Assembly (NCBI GenBank): GCA_012064415.1
Contig: SSNU01000120.1
Coordinates: 14,362-78,361 of the forward strand
Direction of reading: 5' to 3'
Origin: Gyrodactylus bullatarudis
Taxonomy: Eukaryota; Platyhelminthes; Monogenea; Gyrodactylidea; Gyrodactylidae
DNA: 64,000 nt
This document shows positions 54,093-63,790 of this stretch, in pieces. The notes under the pieces are model-generated. The model was not told the DNA's origin. It did not search any database and was given only the letters and a program-made list of their open reading frames with translations. The translations under genes were made by a program, and so were the position numbers. The stretch's first letter is position 1. Each line of letters starts with the position of its first letter.

Positions 54093-55764
54093 GTTCAGTT
54101 TAGGAACGCATGTTTTTTACTGTATTTAACCCTGTATTACTTACAAGTAGCTTCGAGAATTCATTATTATTCATTAGAGTTAAACGATATTAAAATTGTT
54201 CAATATAGAATCTTTATTTAAAATAAGCTCTTATTTCAGATAATTAATTTGTTTTTATCGGCACATCTTTACAAATATTATTCATGGATATTTAAGATAT
54301 AAATCTTGAAAACTGTGATAAACATTTATCAACTGGATTGATCTTTCGTGAAGATCCAGTTGTCATTGTTGAATTGTGCCAGCGTTTGGGATTAATCCCA
54401 GTCTCAAAACGACATGTATGTGGAAGAATGATGACGATCATCAAATCAGCTAAGTCAGTTGATAAGAAGATATGGCATTGCTCACCTTGTCGAGCTAAAA
54501 TTTCGATTAGAGATGGTTAGTTTTCCTTACCTAATATACTTGAGGACCTTCTTCAGCAAATCCCATCTCAAGATATGGGTGTTTGGAGGTGTTGACAGTA
54601 GAGGTCAATGCTTCATGCAGACTGTCAAAAATTGATCAAAAGAGACTTTATTCATATATTTTATTTTTTAAGTATTTTAGATACTTAATTATTTGTTGGG
54701 AAAGAACTGCCGAGCTTCTTCGATTATTAATTATTTGTTATAGGTATTTTTTGGTGACGAGGGATAATTGGATGCGGAGAAGTCACACATCTTCCCTAAG
54801 ACATAAGACTCAGCGTGTATCTAATTTATAAGCTTGTAAAGAAACAATTCAAACAAGTATGGCAAGTATCCAACTAGATATACTAAAAGACTTAAGCACT
54901 TATCCCTCATCACCAAAAAATACCTATGACTTTATTCAAGATTATCATTGATAATTTAACAAGAAGAAAATATTACCTGGTTCAACGATGAATTCAAGTC
55001 GTATGCCCGCCTTTCTCAAGAAGGGTATAGACATTGTAGTGATCCATCACAGTCTTCTAAGCAACGTCGCCAAAATTATTCTAATTTGAGAAAGAGCAAA
55101 TTAGAAAATCAATTATAAACAAAAAATGTACAATCCAAAAATATATCTTTTTGTTTAAAGCCTCTGCATAGGAGAGGCATTATTGTCTTTTTCAATTTGA
55201 AAAACCACATGATATATGTCTGAAATTCCCAACTCTCTTTCAGGTTCCACTAGTGCCTCCGTGGACCTTGATGAACACCCAAATCCCGTTGTTTCGAAAC
55301 TGCCAACTTGTTACAAACAGTTACCCGGAACATGAACGAAGCCTTTGATCGTTATGCCTCCATGATGACTGATATCTCGCTGAAGCCTCAGCCCCCCGAG
55401 AGCAATCTCAACAACATGAGACTGTATGTCGCAAGTACAGATTTGTCAGCTCATCAGGTTTTCACACGAACTGAATAGAGTCGATATGGGGTGCTGCTAA
55501 AAGAGTGTTATGCAGTTCGAAACAAGAGGAAGGCTCTTATCGACTCTTATCTGAACCAATATCTATTCAGAAGAAAGAATAAAAAGAGAATCTTATCGGC
55601 AACTTTGAAGGCAATAAAAGATATTTATTCTTGATTATTTTAAATAAAGATTATATTTTCCCTTATTAAAATCTCGTTTAACTCATAATAATGAATTCTC
55701 GAAGCTACTTGTAAGTAATTACAGGGTTAAATACAGTAAAAAAATCTGCGTTCCTAATCTGAAC
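54093..55764 (+). mobile_element. Degraded Merlin-like (ISXO2-type) DNA transposon
   Basis: Terminal inverted repeats of about 110 bp: 'gttcagtttaggaacgca', then 'ttaaccctgtattactta', 'caagtagcttcgagaattca', with the complement at 55640-55764. Coding remnants fit the ISXO2 transposase family. The N-terminal zinc-binding region (HVCGRMM ... IWHCSPCRAKISIRDG) is at 54338-54520. The C-terminal part (GVLLKECYAVRNKRKALIDS, YLNQYLFRRKNKKRI, LKAIKDIYS) is at about 55480-55635. The catalytic middle is lost or frameshifted, and a MITE is inserted at 54743-54924. Target duplication not resolved. Confidence 0.65.
54743..54924 (+). mobile_element. MITE family D, complete with TA target duplication
   Basis: 182 bp with ends GGTATTTTTTGGTGACGAGG and, reversed, GGTATTTTTTGGTGATGAGG. 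TA lies on both sides (54741-54742, 54925-54926). The interior shares 'gactcagcgtgtatctaatt' and 'agtatggcaag' with the copies at 20.2, 21.1 and 27.0 kb. A TA duplication fits mobilisation by a Tc1/mariner-type transposase. Confidence 0.8.
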
Positions 55765-55988
55765 ATTAGCCAAATTTTTTTCAGAATTTTTTTCTTCAAC
55801 TGGTAAAAGTGGGCAACATGAGTAGGATTCCAAAAAATCTTTAAAAAATTCGAATTCTTGATGAAAAAATCGAGATTTCTGTAAAAATCATAGATTTCCA
55901 ACTTCATATCAATCAACTTAAGTTATTAAATTTTGAAAAGATATTTTTTATATACGAAATTTTGTTTAAACTTATGCCTTCTCTTCTA

Positions 55989-57467
55989 TACCTTTTTCGA
56001 TTCATTTTGAGAGAAAGAGTAGAACAATATGATAGAAACATGTTTTCATTATGATTATGTACAAAAAGAAGAAATAAAATAGTGTAATTATATAGAAGTA
56101 GATGTATAGCAGTCTATTCTTATATATGATTAATGGTATGACGCAATAATATTCATTACAATAACTTAAGGCTAGAAAAAAATCAAAAAGGAAGATAATA
56201 ATTTCAATATGATAGATTTTATTCAATTAAATCTTCTCTATTCATGATAACTGGGAAATATTTTTCAATGTGAACTGAACATTGAGCAATTGTGTTTGGT
56301 GATATCTGCCGTATTGCTTGCTCAGCACCAACTTCCAAAACTCCCATGTTATACTCACATTTTGGAATATCCCCTCCGTTTCTTGAATATTCGATGATTT
56401 CTTGTCTTCTATCATTTAAATAATTTTTGACATAACTTTTGAAAGAACTCCAAACTTTTTCAATAGGGTTAATCAAGTATGAATACGGAGCAAGCCTTAA
56501 TATTTTAAAGTTATCGTCCTCAATTCCCTCTTCACAGTTTGAATGACAAGGGGCGTTATCAATTATCAGGGTACAGGGAAAAAGGCCTTCATTTTGACAT
56601 TTTTCTTTTAAATACATAAGATACTCTTTAAAACCTTCTTGATTCAAGCTTCCTCTTTTTATTTTGAAGTCAATCAATCTTTGTTTTGGAATAACTCCAA
56701 TACAATGAAGGTTTTGACCTTTGGAGGCTGTGTTAACAATGCTACACTTCTCACCAATTCTTGATCTGCCCTGAGATCTTGAACAGTACAAATTGAAGTT
56801 TGTTTCATCCTGATAAAGTATGGTTCTACCTTCAGCTCTGTGTTCAAATAAATTTTCTAAATATTCAAATCTCTTTTGCTTGTTATCTTGTGTGTTTACA
56901 TTCATTGGAATGTGTTGAAGCTTTTTAAGGGTAAAGCATTCCCCATCTAACCATTTCTTGACTGTGATCGACAGAGATTCATTGAAATTTCTTGCATGTT
57001 CCATACAACATTCGTCAAGCGTTGCAGTAGGACTTGTTTCAATGAATTCCACAAGCGACTGAAGCTTACCAGGAGTAAACTTTATATTATTTTGTCCTCC
57101 TCTGGGTAAAGGAGCATCTGTGTTTGTTCGTACCCAACGATATGCTGTGGAATATGGAACGTTTGACCAATTTTCACCATTTCTATACAGTTCTAGAACT
57201 CTCTTTCTAATACATGGTTCGTGCTTCGGCATGTCTAATAAATAAGTCTATAGTAAAGTCTCGACAAAACGTACTACAATAATAACAATAGAAAGTCCCC
57301 CCTAATATTCTAACCAATAAGAATGAGTTTGGTATTTGACCTTAAGTTGACCTTAGAATTTTACACTGTAACTCATAAATACCTCCCCCTTTTTTGTACT
57401 TTAATAATGAAAACATGTTTCTATCATATTGTTCTACTCTTTCTCTCAAAATGAATCGAAAAAGGTA
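55989..57467 (-). mobile_element. Intact IS630/Tc1-mariner-like transposon
   Basis: 1479 bp. Terminal inverted repeats start TACCTTTTTCGATTCATTTT and are perfect over about 64 bp, followed by a further imperfect match. TA is duplicated on both sides. One full-length transposase frame lies inside. Perfect repeats and an open frame indicate recent, possibly continuing activity. It is inserted in the 3' part of a MSDKVPEE-family pseudogene (57470-57632). Confidence 0.93.
56219..57232 (-). CDS. IS630/Tc1-mariner-like DDE transposase
   Basis: 337 aa. The N-terminus is a short helix-turn-helix (CIRKRVLELYRNGENWSNVP, YSTAYRWVRT), followed by a linker. The DDE catalytic domain has D142 in LYQDETNF, D225 in LIIDNAPCH and E258 in NPIEKVW, with 32 residues between the second Asp and the Glu. 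The motif before the Glu reads PYSYLINPIE where the family norm is PYSPxLNPIE. The transposase cuts and pastes at TA targets. The start is the first ATG after an upstream stop, and the length is normal for the superfamily. No frameshift or stop. Confidence 0.93.
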   Translation of the reverse strand: MPKHEPCIRKRVLELYRNGENWSNVPYSTAYRWVRTNTDAPLPRGGQNNIKFTPGKLQSLVEFIETSPTATLDECCMEHARNFNESLSITVKKWLDGECFTLKKLQHIPMNVNTQDNKQKRFEYLENLFEHRAEGRTILYQDETNFNLYCSRSQGRSRIGEKCSIVNTASKGQNLHCIGVIPKQRLIDFKIKRGSLNQEGFKEYLMYLKEKCQNEGLFPCTLIIDNAPCHSNCEEGIEDDNFKILRLAPYSYLINPIEKVWSSFKSYVKNYLNDRRQEIIEYSRNGGDIPKCEYNMGVLEVGAEQAIRQISPNTIAQCSVHIEKYFPVIMNREDLIE

Positions 57468-57469
57468 TA

Positions 57470-57632
57470 GAGCTTTCCTCTTTAGTCTCTTCCTAATTAA
57501 GGCTGCTCTTCCGAAATAACATTCAGATTCCGATAGTTCAGGTAGACTGCATTTTTCACTAGATTCAGGTTGTATTTCCTGATCATTACTCTTAGGTATT
57601 TCTTCAGTTTCTTATGGTACCTTTTCAGACAT
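57470..57632 (-). pseudogene. MSDKVPEE-family copy 1, broken
   Basis: Reads MSEKVP, then a TAA stop, then ETEEIPKSNDQEIQPESSEK, CSLPELSESECYFGRAALIR, KRLKRKAL. It is aligned end to end with the copies at 58.6 and 63.7 kb. The stop at codon 7 and the transposon inserted at the 3' end (TA of codon 'CTA') both disable it. The 5' flank ('ttttcttcttcttgtaagtt') matches the flanks of the other copies. Confidence 0.75.
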
Positions 57633-58575
57633 TACAAGATTTGATTTTCTTACACTTGTTTTCTTCTTCTTGTAAGTTTATTTTAGATGTTGCAATGAGA
57701 TTTTTAATTCGATAGAATTTTTGATAAAAAACATACTCTCTAATCATTGCGTGATGTGATAAATTAGTTAAATTTTATGAGGAAAATATAAAAAGTGATA
57801 ATTATAACCGGTCAGGATTAAAATAATTATTTTCCCTTCCTATTCAAATTCTGATTGCTTTGTGAATCAATTTATAAGAAAGAAGGACCACTCGGAAAGA
57901 ATTTAAAAATTACACCAAAGCGGCTTGTTTCAGGGATCCAATCTACCTCTTCAAAATTAAAATACAAAACTTATTAAATTGCATGAACAGAGAGCTGAAA
58001 TGCCTTAATCAGGAATCGAAAAAGCTTGCACAATATTGTAATTGAATATTAAACGAAAATTTGTTACAAGAAAACTTATGTTTTGTTAAATTTTAACATT
58101 TAAAGTCTTATTACTTAATTACCGATTTTTTCTGGCCTAAAGAATTTAGAAATTTTATTCTATTGAAATATGGTTTTCTATTAGTCCTAGGGATGATGTT
58201 ATTGTTGAGAATATTTTATAGAATTTTGTCGAGTGATTAAATTAAAAAAGTTTTTTATAAATTTATAACAAAAAATTGATTATAATCTTAGATTTACATG
58301 TCTTCCTCGACCAATCAAGCATTTATTAATTATTGGTCAATGATCATTTCAATTTTAATTTAACAATAAGACCAGTAGAAAGGACAACGAGAAAAAAACT
58401 TTGACGATTTTTACTGAAATGTATAAACGATTTGGAATGGAAACTGAGACGACTCAAAGATAGACCAAGAGTTTGAAGAGCTATTAATTAAAAAGAAAGA
58501 AGAAAACAACAAAGTATTAATAGCACCAATACGGCGTACAGGGTTATTTATTTGAGAAAGAAGCTGTTCGAAATT

Positions 58576-58800
58576 TTATTTTGAATTTTGATTTTGCTCT
58601 TGAGCTTTCTTCTTCTGTCGCTTTCTGGTTGGGCCTGCTCTTTCGGCAAAGAATTCAGTTTCCGAGAATTTAGGTGGACCTTCCTCAGGACCGTCTTCTT
58701 CATTAGATTCGGAAGACTGTGTTACTGACTCATCAGTGAGAAATTCATCACTGACAGATATTTCTAAAACTATAGTTTCTTCTGGTACCTTGTCAGACAT
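58576..58800 (-). CDS. MSDKVPEE-family small protein, intact copy 2
   Basis: 74 aa: MSDKVPEETIVLEISVSDEF, an acidic middle (SSESNEEDGPEEGPPKFSE), then RAGPTRKRQKKKAQ and a short Gln/Asn tail. It is acidic at the N-terminus and basic at the C-terminus, with no membrane segment. The 5' flank contains a conserved pyrimidine-rich/ATAAG block (58801-58870) shared by the array members. Function unknown. The R-A-[AG]-P-[VT]-R-K-R motif is the best-conserved part and could be a nuclear localisation or nucleic-acid contact. Confidence 0.62.
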   Translation of the reverse strand: MSDKVPEETIVLEISVSDEFLTDESVTQSSESNEEDGPEEGPPKFSETEFFAERAGPTRKRQKKKAQEQNQNSK

Positions 58801-58870
58801 TGCGAAATTTAATATTTCTACTCTTGTATATCTTCTTCTTATAAGTTTAGTTTAGATTATGCAATGAGTT
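58801..58870 (-). promoter_or_regulatory. Conserved 5' flank of the MSDKVPEE array
   Basis: The block 'cttataagaagaagatatac' followed by a short leader ending 'attaaatttcgca' before the ATG recurs, with changes, at 57633-57700, 62522-62585 and 63791-63860. It contains a CTTATAAG TATA-like box. Conservation of the flank as well as the gene shows that the array arose by duplication of promoter plus gene. Confidence 0.6.
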
Positions 58871-59299
58871 ATTTAATTCGATAGAATTTCTGATAAAAAT
58901 CATACTCTCCAATGATTACGTGAAATGATAAGTTGATTGAATTTTACCACGAATACTGTACACCAGTTTAGGTGCTTGAAAAAGCACACACCCTGTTTTT
59001 GACTCTTGAAACAGTTTTTACTTATCATAATCATACTTTTAAGTAGGACAAGTATTTTGAAAAATAATCTTTTAGAAAAATTTTTCCATTTTTTCGATTT
59101 TTGGTTTCATTTTGTAGAGAAATTTCTCCTGATTCTATCTGGACCAGTAAATCCTATTGAACTCGTTCGTTTAGTATGAGAAAAATTAAAAATTAAACCT
59201 GAATTTTGAATGAAAAAATTAATTTGTCATCTTAATTGTACCCTTCACTAATTACTAATTACTAGGGCCTCAAAAAAGTAAAGCTAGTTTGAGAGAGAA
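58871..59299. other. Intergenic
   Basis: AT-rich spacer in the array; no gene or clear repeat. Confidence 0.4.
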
Positions 59300-59735
59300 T
59301 GACTATGAGAATTTCAATGGACTCGCCAATTTTCAGGGATCTTGAATCATCAAAATTTCATCGACTTTCAAGTAGTGAAAATGGTCAAAAAATCAAAATT
59401 CGATTTTCACAAGAAGAGGGGCGGATTCTCAAAATCTGAATCAGTATATTTGATTTCTTTGACTAATCGTGATCCTAAAAATCAACTTTTAAATCAACAA
59501 AAATTATCAACTCAAAGTTCAAAAAAATGGGAATCCGGCTCCATCGCTAGATTTGAAATATGCCATAACTTTCTTTAAATTTGATTTTTTTCAAATTTAT
59601 TTTCTTCAGATCCTGAAAGTGGAACCTACGATCTAGATTCCAAAAAATCTTGATCAAATTCGATTTCTTGGTGAAAAAATTCATAATTTTGTAAAAAGCA
59701 TAAATTCCTATCTTCATATTAATTAGGTGTACTAT
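59300..59735. repeat. Foldback superfamily, type B, right half
   Basis: Contains the centre ('tcatcgactttcaagtagtg') and the full right arm, with 'tgaaagtggaacctacgat' and the terminus 'cttcatattaattaggtgta'. The left arm is absent. Confidence 0.85.
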
Positions 59736-60384
59736 TTGGTCTATTTTTACTCTAAACACAGGACTGGCTGAGTTTTAATAATCTGAAGAAAAAATCTGCT
59801 TATCTAATCCTATTTAAAAGATAGCTGGTAATATTTCTGTATTAAATTGTTGCCCAGGTACTTTATGTTGTACTATTTTCCAAATTTAATCTCAGAATAT
59901 AGCATTCCTCAACTAGCTACCAATCACAATTTTCGATAAATTGATAGCTATACTCCTGATATCGAGCTTTCATCATCTAAGAAAATAGCATCTAGATCGT
60001 AGCTTTTTGTTGGATAATATTTCTTCATGAATTACAAATTTCAACTACAAGGATATGCAATGTATTTTGTAAAGTATGCACAAGAACAGTTAAAGGGTCA
60101 TTTTCTATCATGGAAAATAATTTGAACAAAAATCAGAAATTTTGTTGACACAAGATTGACTAAAAATTCTGCAACAATTTACAGTAGAAGACTATTTTTT
60201 TAAACAAAATCCCTTTTTCTTGAAAGTACTTTTCTCTAATTATTTTTCAGTTTATGAGATGATATTCGGTGGTGGAGAAGTGTAGCATAACCAAATATAA
60301 TTAGTGATAATTCCTTAAAATTATTAATATCTAAAAAATTTTAAAAATAGTCATAATTTTAAACCAAGTAGTTCTTCAGGGAGC
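59736..60384. other. Intergenic
   Basis: AT-rich; nothing supported. Confidence 0.4.
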
Positions 60385-60626
60385 TGTTCGGCATAGATTG
60401 ACTATAACGTTGTTCTCTTGCTACCTATCTTAATTTTAATTTTCTTTCAAGTGATGAATTATATCATCAGAGTTATTACTCTTATAATTCTGATTACTAT
60501 AACAATCACTATAATTTTTATACTACTTATTCTTTAAGAAATACAACACCTTTCTCTCCCCTTTCTTTTTCTACAGATAGACCAAGACAACATAGTCAGG
60601 TAGCAAGCGAAAAACGTTATAGTCAA
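60385..60626. mobile_element. MITE family E, complete copy
   Basis: About 240 bp with inverted ends 'ttgactataacgttgttctc' and 'gcgaaaaacgttatagtcaa'. The interior matches 21695-21880 reversed. No coding capacity. Confidence 0.78.
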
Positions 60627-61009
60627 TTTAAAAATAATATTTATCGGTTTTAAGGCATCATTTAAATACTTTATCTTCAATTAAACTACTTACAAATAAA
60701 CTTGATAAAAAATATGGAAAATCAATTAAAATATCGAAATTATCATCTTATTCTTGAGCCTAGCTAATTGTACAGCAATAAAAAATAATCTCTTTACCTC
60801 AAAAACTATGGGATGAGATCATTGATATGAATTCAATACCATAATGCTATAATAAAGTATTATTTTAATACCTAATATTCAAAATTAAGACCTTATAACT
60901 CTGAACCCTGATGCAATAATAAAAAATTTCATTGTTTTAAATGGTTTTCAGAACAGAGGGAATATCTGGTTAAAATAATTTTTTTAAGACATTTTGAGAC
61001 ATTTTGTGA
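60627..61009. other. Intergenic
   Basis: AT-rich; nothing supported. Confidence 0.4.
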
Positions 61010-61625
61010 TAAAAATTTTCCTTGTCTTATTGGAATACTGAAAATCAAAATTTGATCACTCTTGCACTTTTGAATCAAAGAAATTTTTCAACCCAAATGG
61101 GAATTTGGCTAACTTGAGATCTAAAATTTGCCATAATTACAGTACGATCTGTGTACTTTGTGTGGAAAATTGCCTTCTCCTATCTACCCTTTTTAAAATG
61201 TATTGTAAAATATCGCGACTATTTGGAAGTAACCACACGTCGGTGTTTTTTGTCGAAAAAAAAGATTTTTATTAAAATTTATTTCATTTAAAAGAGCAGT
61301 TTTTTCTCTTTCCAACCATCTAGTATATCATGAGATTTCAATTTAACGTATTAATTTTATTTAAATTCTAAGTTGAACCATTTTTCCCTTTTTTGATAAA
61401 AAATAAATCTCAAAATTTTGATTTTTGCTTCCTACATAGAGGATTTGACGTTTACCCCCAAACAAAAAACCTTGAAAATTGATTTTTTCCAAATTTTTCT
61501 ACTCCGTATCGTGAAAGAGGGACTCATGATCTAGATTCCTAAAAATCTTGGTCAAATTCGATTTCTTGATTAAAAAAATCAAGAATTTTGTAAAAATCAT
61601 ATTATTAACTAGATTTACTAGTTTT
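61010..61625. repeat. Foldback superfamily, type B, decayed
   Basis: Left part 'ttgatcactcttgcactttt' and 'gggaatttggctaact', right part 'ctactccgtatcgtgaaaga' and 'tcttggtcaaattcgatttc', then a decayed terminus 'ttaactaga'. An unrelated stretch of about 300 bp separates the two parts. Confidence 0.6.
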
Positions 61626-61921
61626 TATCATAGTTGTTTTTATTGAATGAATCAATTTTTGATATTACAATATCATCAATGGGCTAAAAGAAGTTAAATA
61701 TTTGGAAGATCATACGTTCAACGCAATCAACTACAGGAGTTTTTAGACTTTATTGTCTCTTAAAAAAGTATTATCGAAATGGTTTAAATTTGATCACTTA
61801 TTATTAATAAGTTATTAATGATAAATTATCATATAGGTTAGATTCCAATAACTCGAATCATCCAAAAAATAAGTCTTTCTGTTTAGAAAAACAGATTTCT
61901 GTAAATTCATAAAAATTAATT
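61626..61921. other. Intergenic
   Basis: AT-rich; nothing supported. Confidence 0.35.
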
Positions 61922-62190
61922 TTAAAGGAATTTCCCAAAGCTTAAAATCAGATTTCTTGCAAAAGAACTCAGTTTTAAAAAAATGGACACAAGGATGGTT
62001 GCGAAAAAGTTAAATTTTGAAGATTCGAAATAATATTTAATATTTGACTTCTCTTGAGCTTTCCTCTTTTCTCTCTTTCTAACTGGGGCTGCTCGCGTGG
62101 AAAGAAACATATACGCCCTGTATCAGAATTATCGTCTTCTTCGTTAGATTCAGGCTGTGTCAATGGGTCATCATTCTCTGCAGAATTCTA
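61922..62190 (-). pseudogene. MSDKVPEE-family copy 3, truncated and frameshifted
   Basis: One frame gives ENDDPLTQPESNEEDDNSDT. After a one-base shift another frame gives CFLSTRAAPVRKREKRKAQE. Both match the 63.7-kb copy. The MSDKVPEE start is missing; unrelated sequence lies upstream. Confidence 0.7.
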
Positions 62191-62353
62191 AAAATTTCAC
62201 CAAAGTAATAAAAAAGAATTGGAATATGTTAATTTTGAAGAAGATAATTCTTAAAGATATTTATGGCTGTTATTCAAATTTAGCGTCAAATACCCTTTTT
62301 AATCGTTTTTTTAAGCTGAAAATTACGAAAAAAATTTTGAATTTTATTTAAAA

Positions 62354-62521
62354 TCAGACTTCTCTTGAGCTTTCCTCTCTCTCTCTTCCTAACTGGGACT
62401 GCTCGCATGGAAGAGCAATCACTTCATCATGATTACGTTTATCGTCCTTGTCATTAGATTCAGGCTGTGTCCCATCATTCTTTGGGGTTTCTCTTGATTC
62501 CTCTGGCACCTTGTCAGACAT
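62354..62521 (-). CDS. MSDKVPEE-family copy 4, altered C-terminus
   Basis: 55 aa from the ATG at 62521: MSDKVPEESRETPKNDGTQP, ESNDKDDKRNHDEVIALPCE, QSQLGREREESSREV. The N-terminal two thirds match copy 5. The C-terminus is read one base out of phase relative to copies 2 and 5, so the basic R-K-R motif is replaced by an Arg/Glu/Ser tail. It may be a pseudogene or a variant. The 5' flank with the conserved block is intact. Confidence 0.5.
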   Translation of the reverse strand: MSDKVPEESRETPKNDGTQPESNDKDDKRNHDEVIALPCEQSQLGREREESSREV

Positions 62522-62651
62522 TGCGAAATTTAATCTCTTGTTTTTTCTTCTTTTTAAGTTAATTTTAGATGATGCAATGAATAATACTGCTCTTTTCTCC
62601 AATCATCACGTAATGATGTGATGTATTGATTGATGAGAAATGACTAGGATT

Positions 62652-63040
62652 TGACACGCCAAATTTGAGGAGATCAAATTTTCCGTAGAAAATTCTGAAA
62701 TTTGATCTATTTGAAGCCGTGAGTTAATTTGAAAACACAATTTTTCACTCAAATTTTATAAATTTTTTTCAATAAATGTTACTGAATGAATATCGCAGTG
62801 TGGTTATAGTGTGATGTAAGCTATAATTACAGTTGTTCCCCAATTGACACGCCAAATTTTGAGGAGATCAAATTTTGATCTATAGATAGCCGTAGAAAAT
62901 TCTGAAATTTGATCTATTTGAAGCCGTGAGTTAATTTGAAAACACAATTTTTCACTCAAATTTTATAAATTTTTTTCAATAAATGTTACTGAATGAATAT
63001 CGCAGTGTGATGTAAGCTATAATTACAGTTGTTCCCCAAT
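62652..63040. repeat. Tandem duplication of a roughly 195-bp unit
   Basis: Units 62652-62844 and 62845-63040 both start 'tgacacgccaaat' and include 'gatctatttgaagccgtgag', 'aaatgttactgaatgaatat' and 'attacagttgttccccaat'. They differ by small indels. The unit lies between copies 4 and 5 of the gene array and is non-coding. Confidence 0.88.
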
Positions 63041-63632
63041 TGTGGGTGTAAATAAGGGGAGGGGGTATAGGCCAAAAGTGTGAAAAGACGAAAAAGAGAA
63101 AAAACATTTTTTAATCCAAAATCAAAACTGCTCAAATGTTTGCGAGGGTTTTATGAGACAAGAAATGAACGAATCTGGTATTTTTATAAGATAGAAAGAA
63201 TCAGCAGAAAATTCTCTATCGAATGAATGAAGTTGAGTGAATTTTATTTTTTAGGAAAGTTTGACACTTACAAATCTACTTCATAGTAGTTATACACTGT
63301 TTTTCTCAACTTAAAAGGGGCAGAGAGGAGAGGTATAGGTTTGTTACATTTCTTATAGAGGTACAACTGTAGAACTGTAATTCATTGTTAAGGGAAAAGA
63401 ATTCCAATCTGCCTCGTGCATTCATCCACTTCTCAGGTATGGAAAGGTATAGAGTAAATCAGATTGTACGCATCTATAATGGACTAATTTTGCAAATACC
63501 TCATTTTCCATTAATTCCGTGATGGTGCGATAAATTGATTGCATAAAGTATTAGTTAGCCTATGAAAGATGGTGTAAGTGTGTCATTTAAATGATTCTGA
63601 AAAAGGAAAAAGTTCGAAATTCTATTGCCTTT
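63041..63632. other. Intergenic
   Basis: 63110-63165 matches the short repeat at 45020-45085. No gene. Confidence 0.45.
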
Positions 63633-63790
63633 TATTGGGCTTTCCTCTTTTCTCTCTTCCGAACTGGGGCTGCTCGTCTGGAAGAGCATTGATATTTAAA
63701 TGAATCATCCACTTCGTTAGATTCAGGCTGTGACAATGATTCATCAGATTCTGGGGTTTCTCTTGATTCCTCTGGTACCTTGTCAGACAT
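63633..63790 (-). CDS. MSDKVPEE-family copy 5
   Basis: About 52 aa: MSDKVPEESRETPESDESLS, QPESNEVDDSFKYQCSSRRA, APVRKREKRKAQ, stop. It has the acidic/Ser/Glu N-terminus and basic C-terminal motif of copy 2 with a shorter middle. The conserved 5' flank (63791-63860) is present. My base count across the basic motif is uncertain by one, so a frameshift at the C-terminus cannot be excluded. If it is in frame, this and copy 2 are the two intact members. Confidence 0.5.

Larger units (their letters stand above)
53535..55917. repeat. Foldback element type A, expanded by nested insertions
   Basis: Left terminus 'ttgatatgaagttgggaa' (53539) and right terminus 'ccaacttcatatcaatca' (55898-55915) with matching 'gtcctactcatgtt / aacatgagtaggat' arms. 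The left arm contains a second hairpin (53695-54055) with 'gatttggcgccaaaat' and 'attttggcgccaaatc' ends. A Merlin-like element sits between the arms at 54093-55764. Confidence 0.82.

Noticed and set aside
54123..55732. piggyBac element bounded by TTAACCCT ends
   Set aside because: The inverted repeat continues about 30 bp outside both TTAA sites and the coding remnants are ISXO2/Merlin-like, so the TTAA is internal and accidental.
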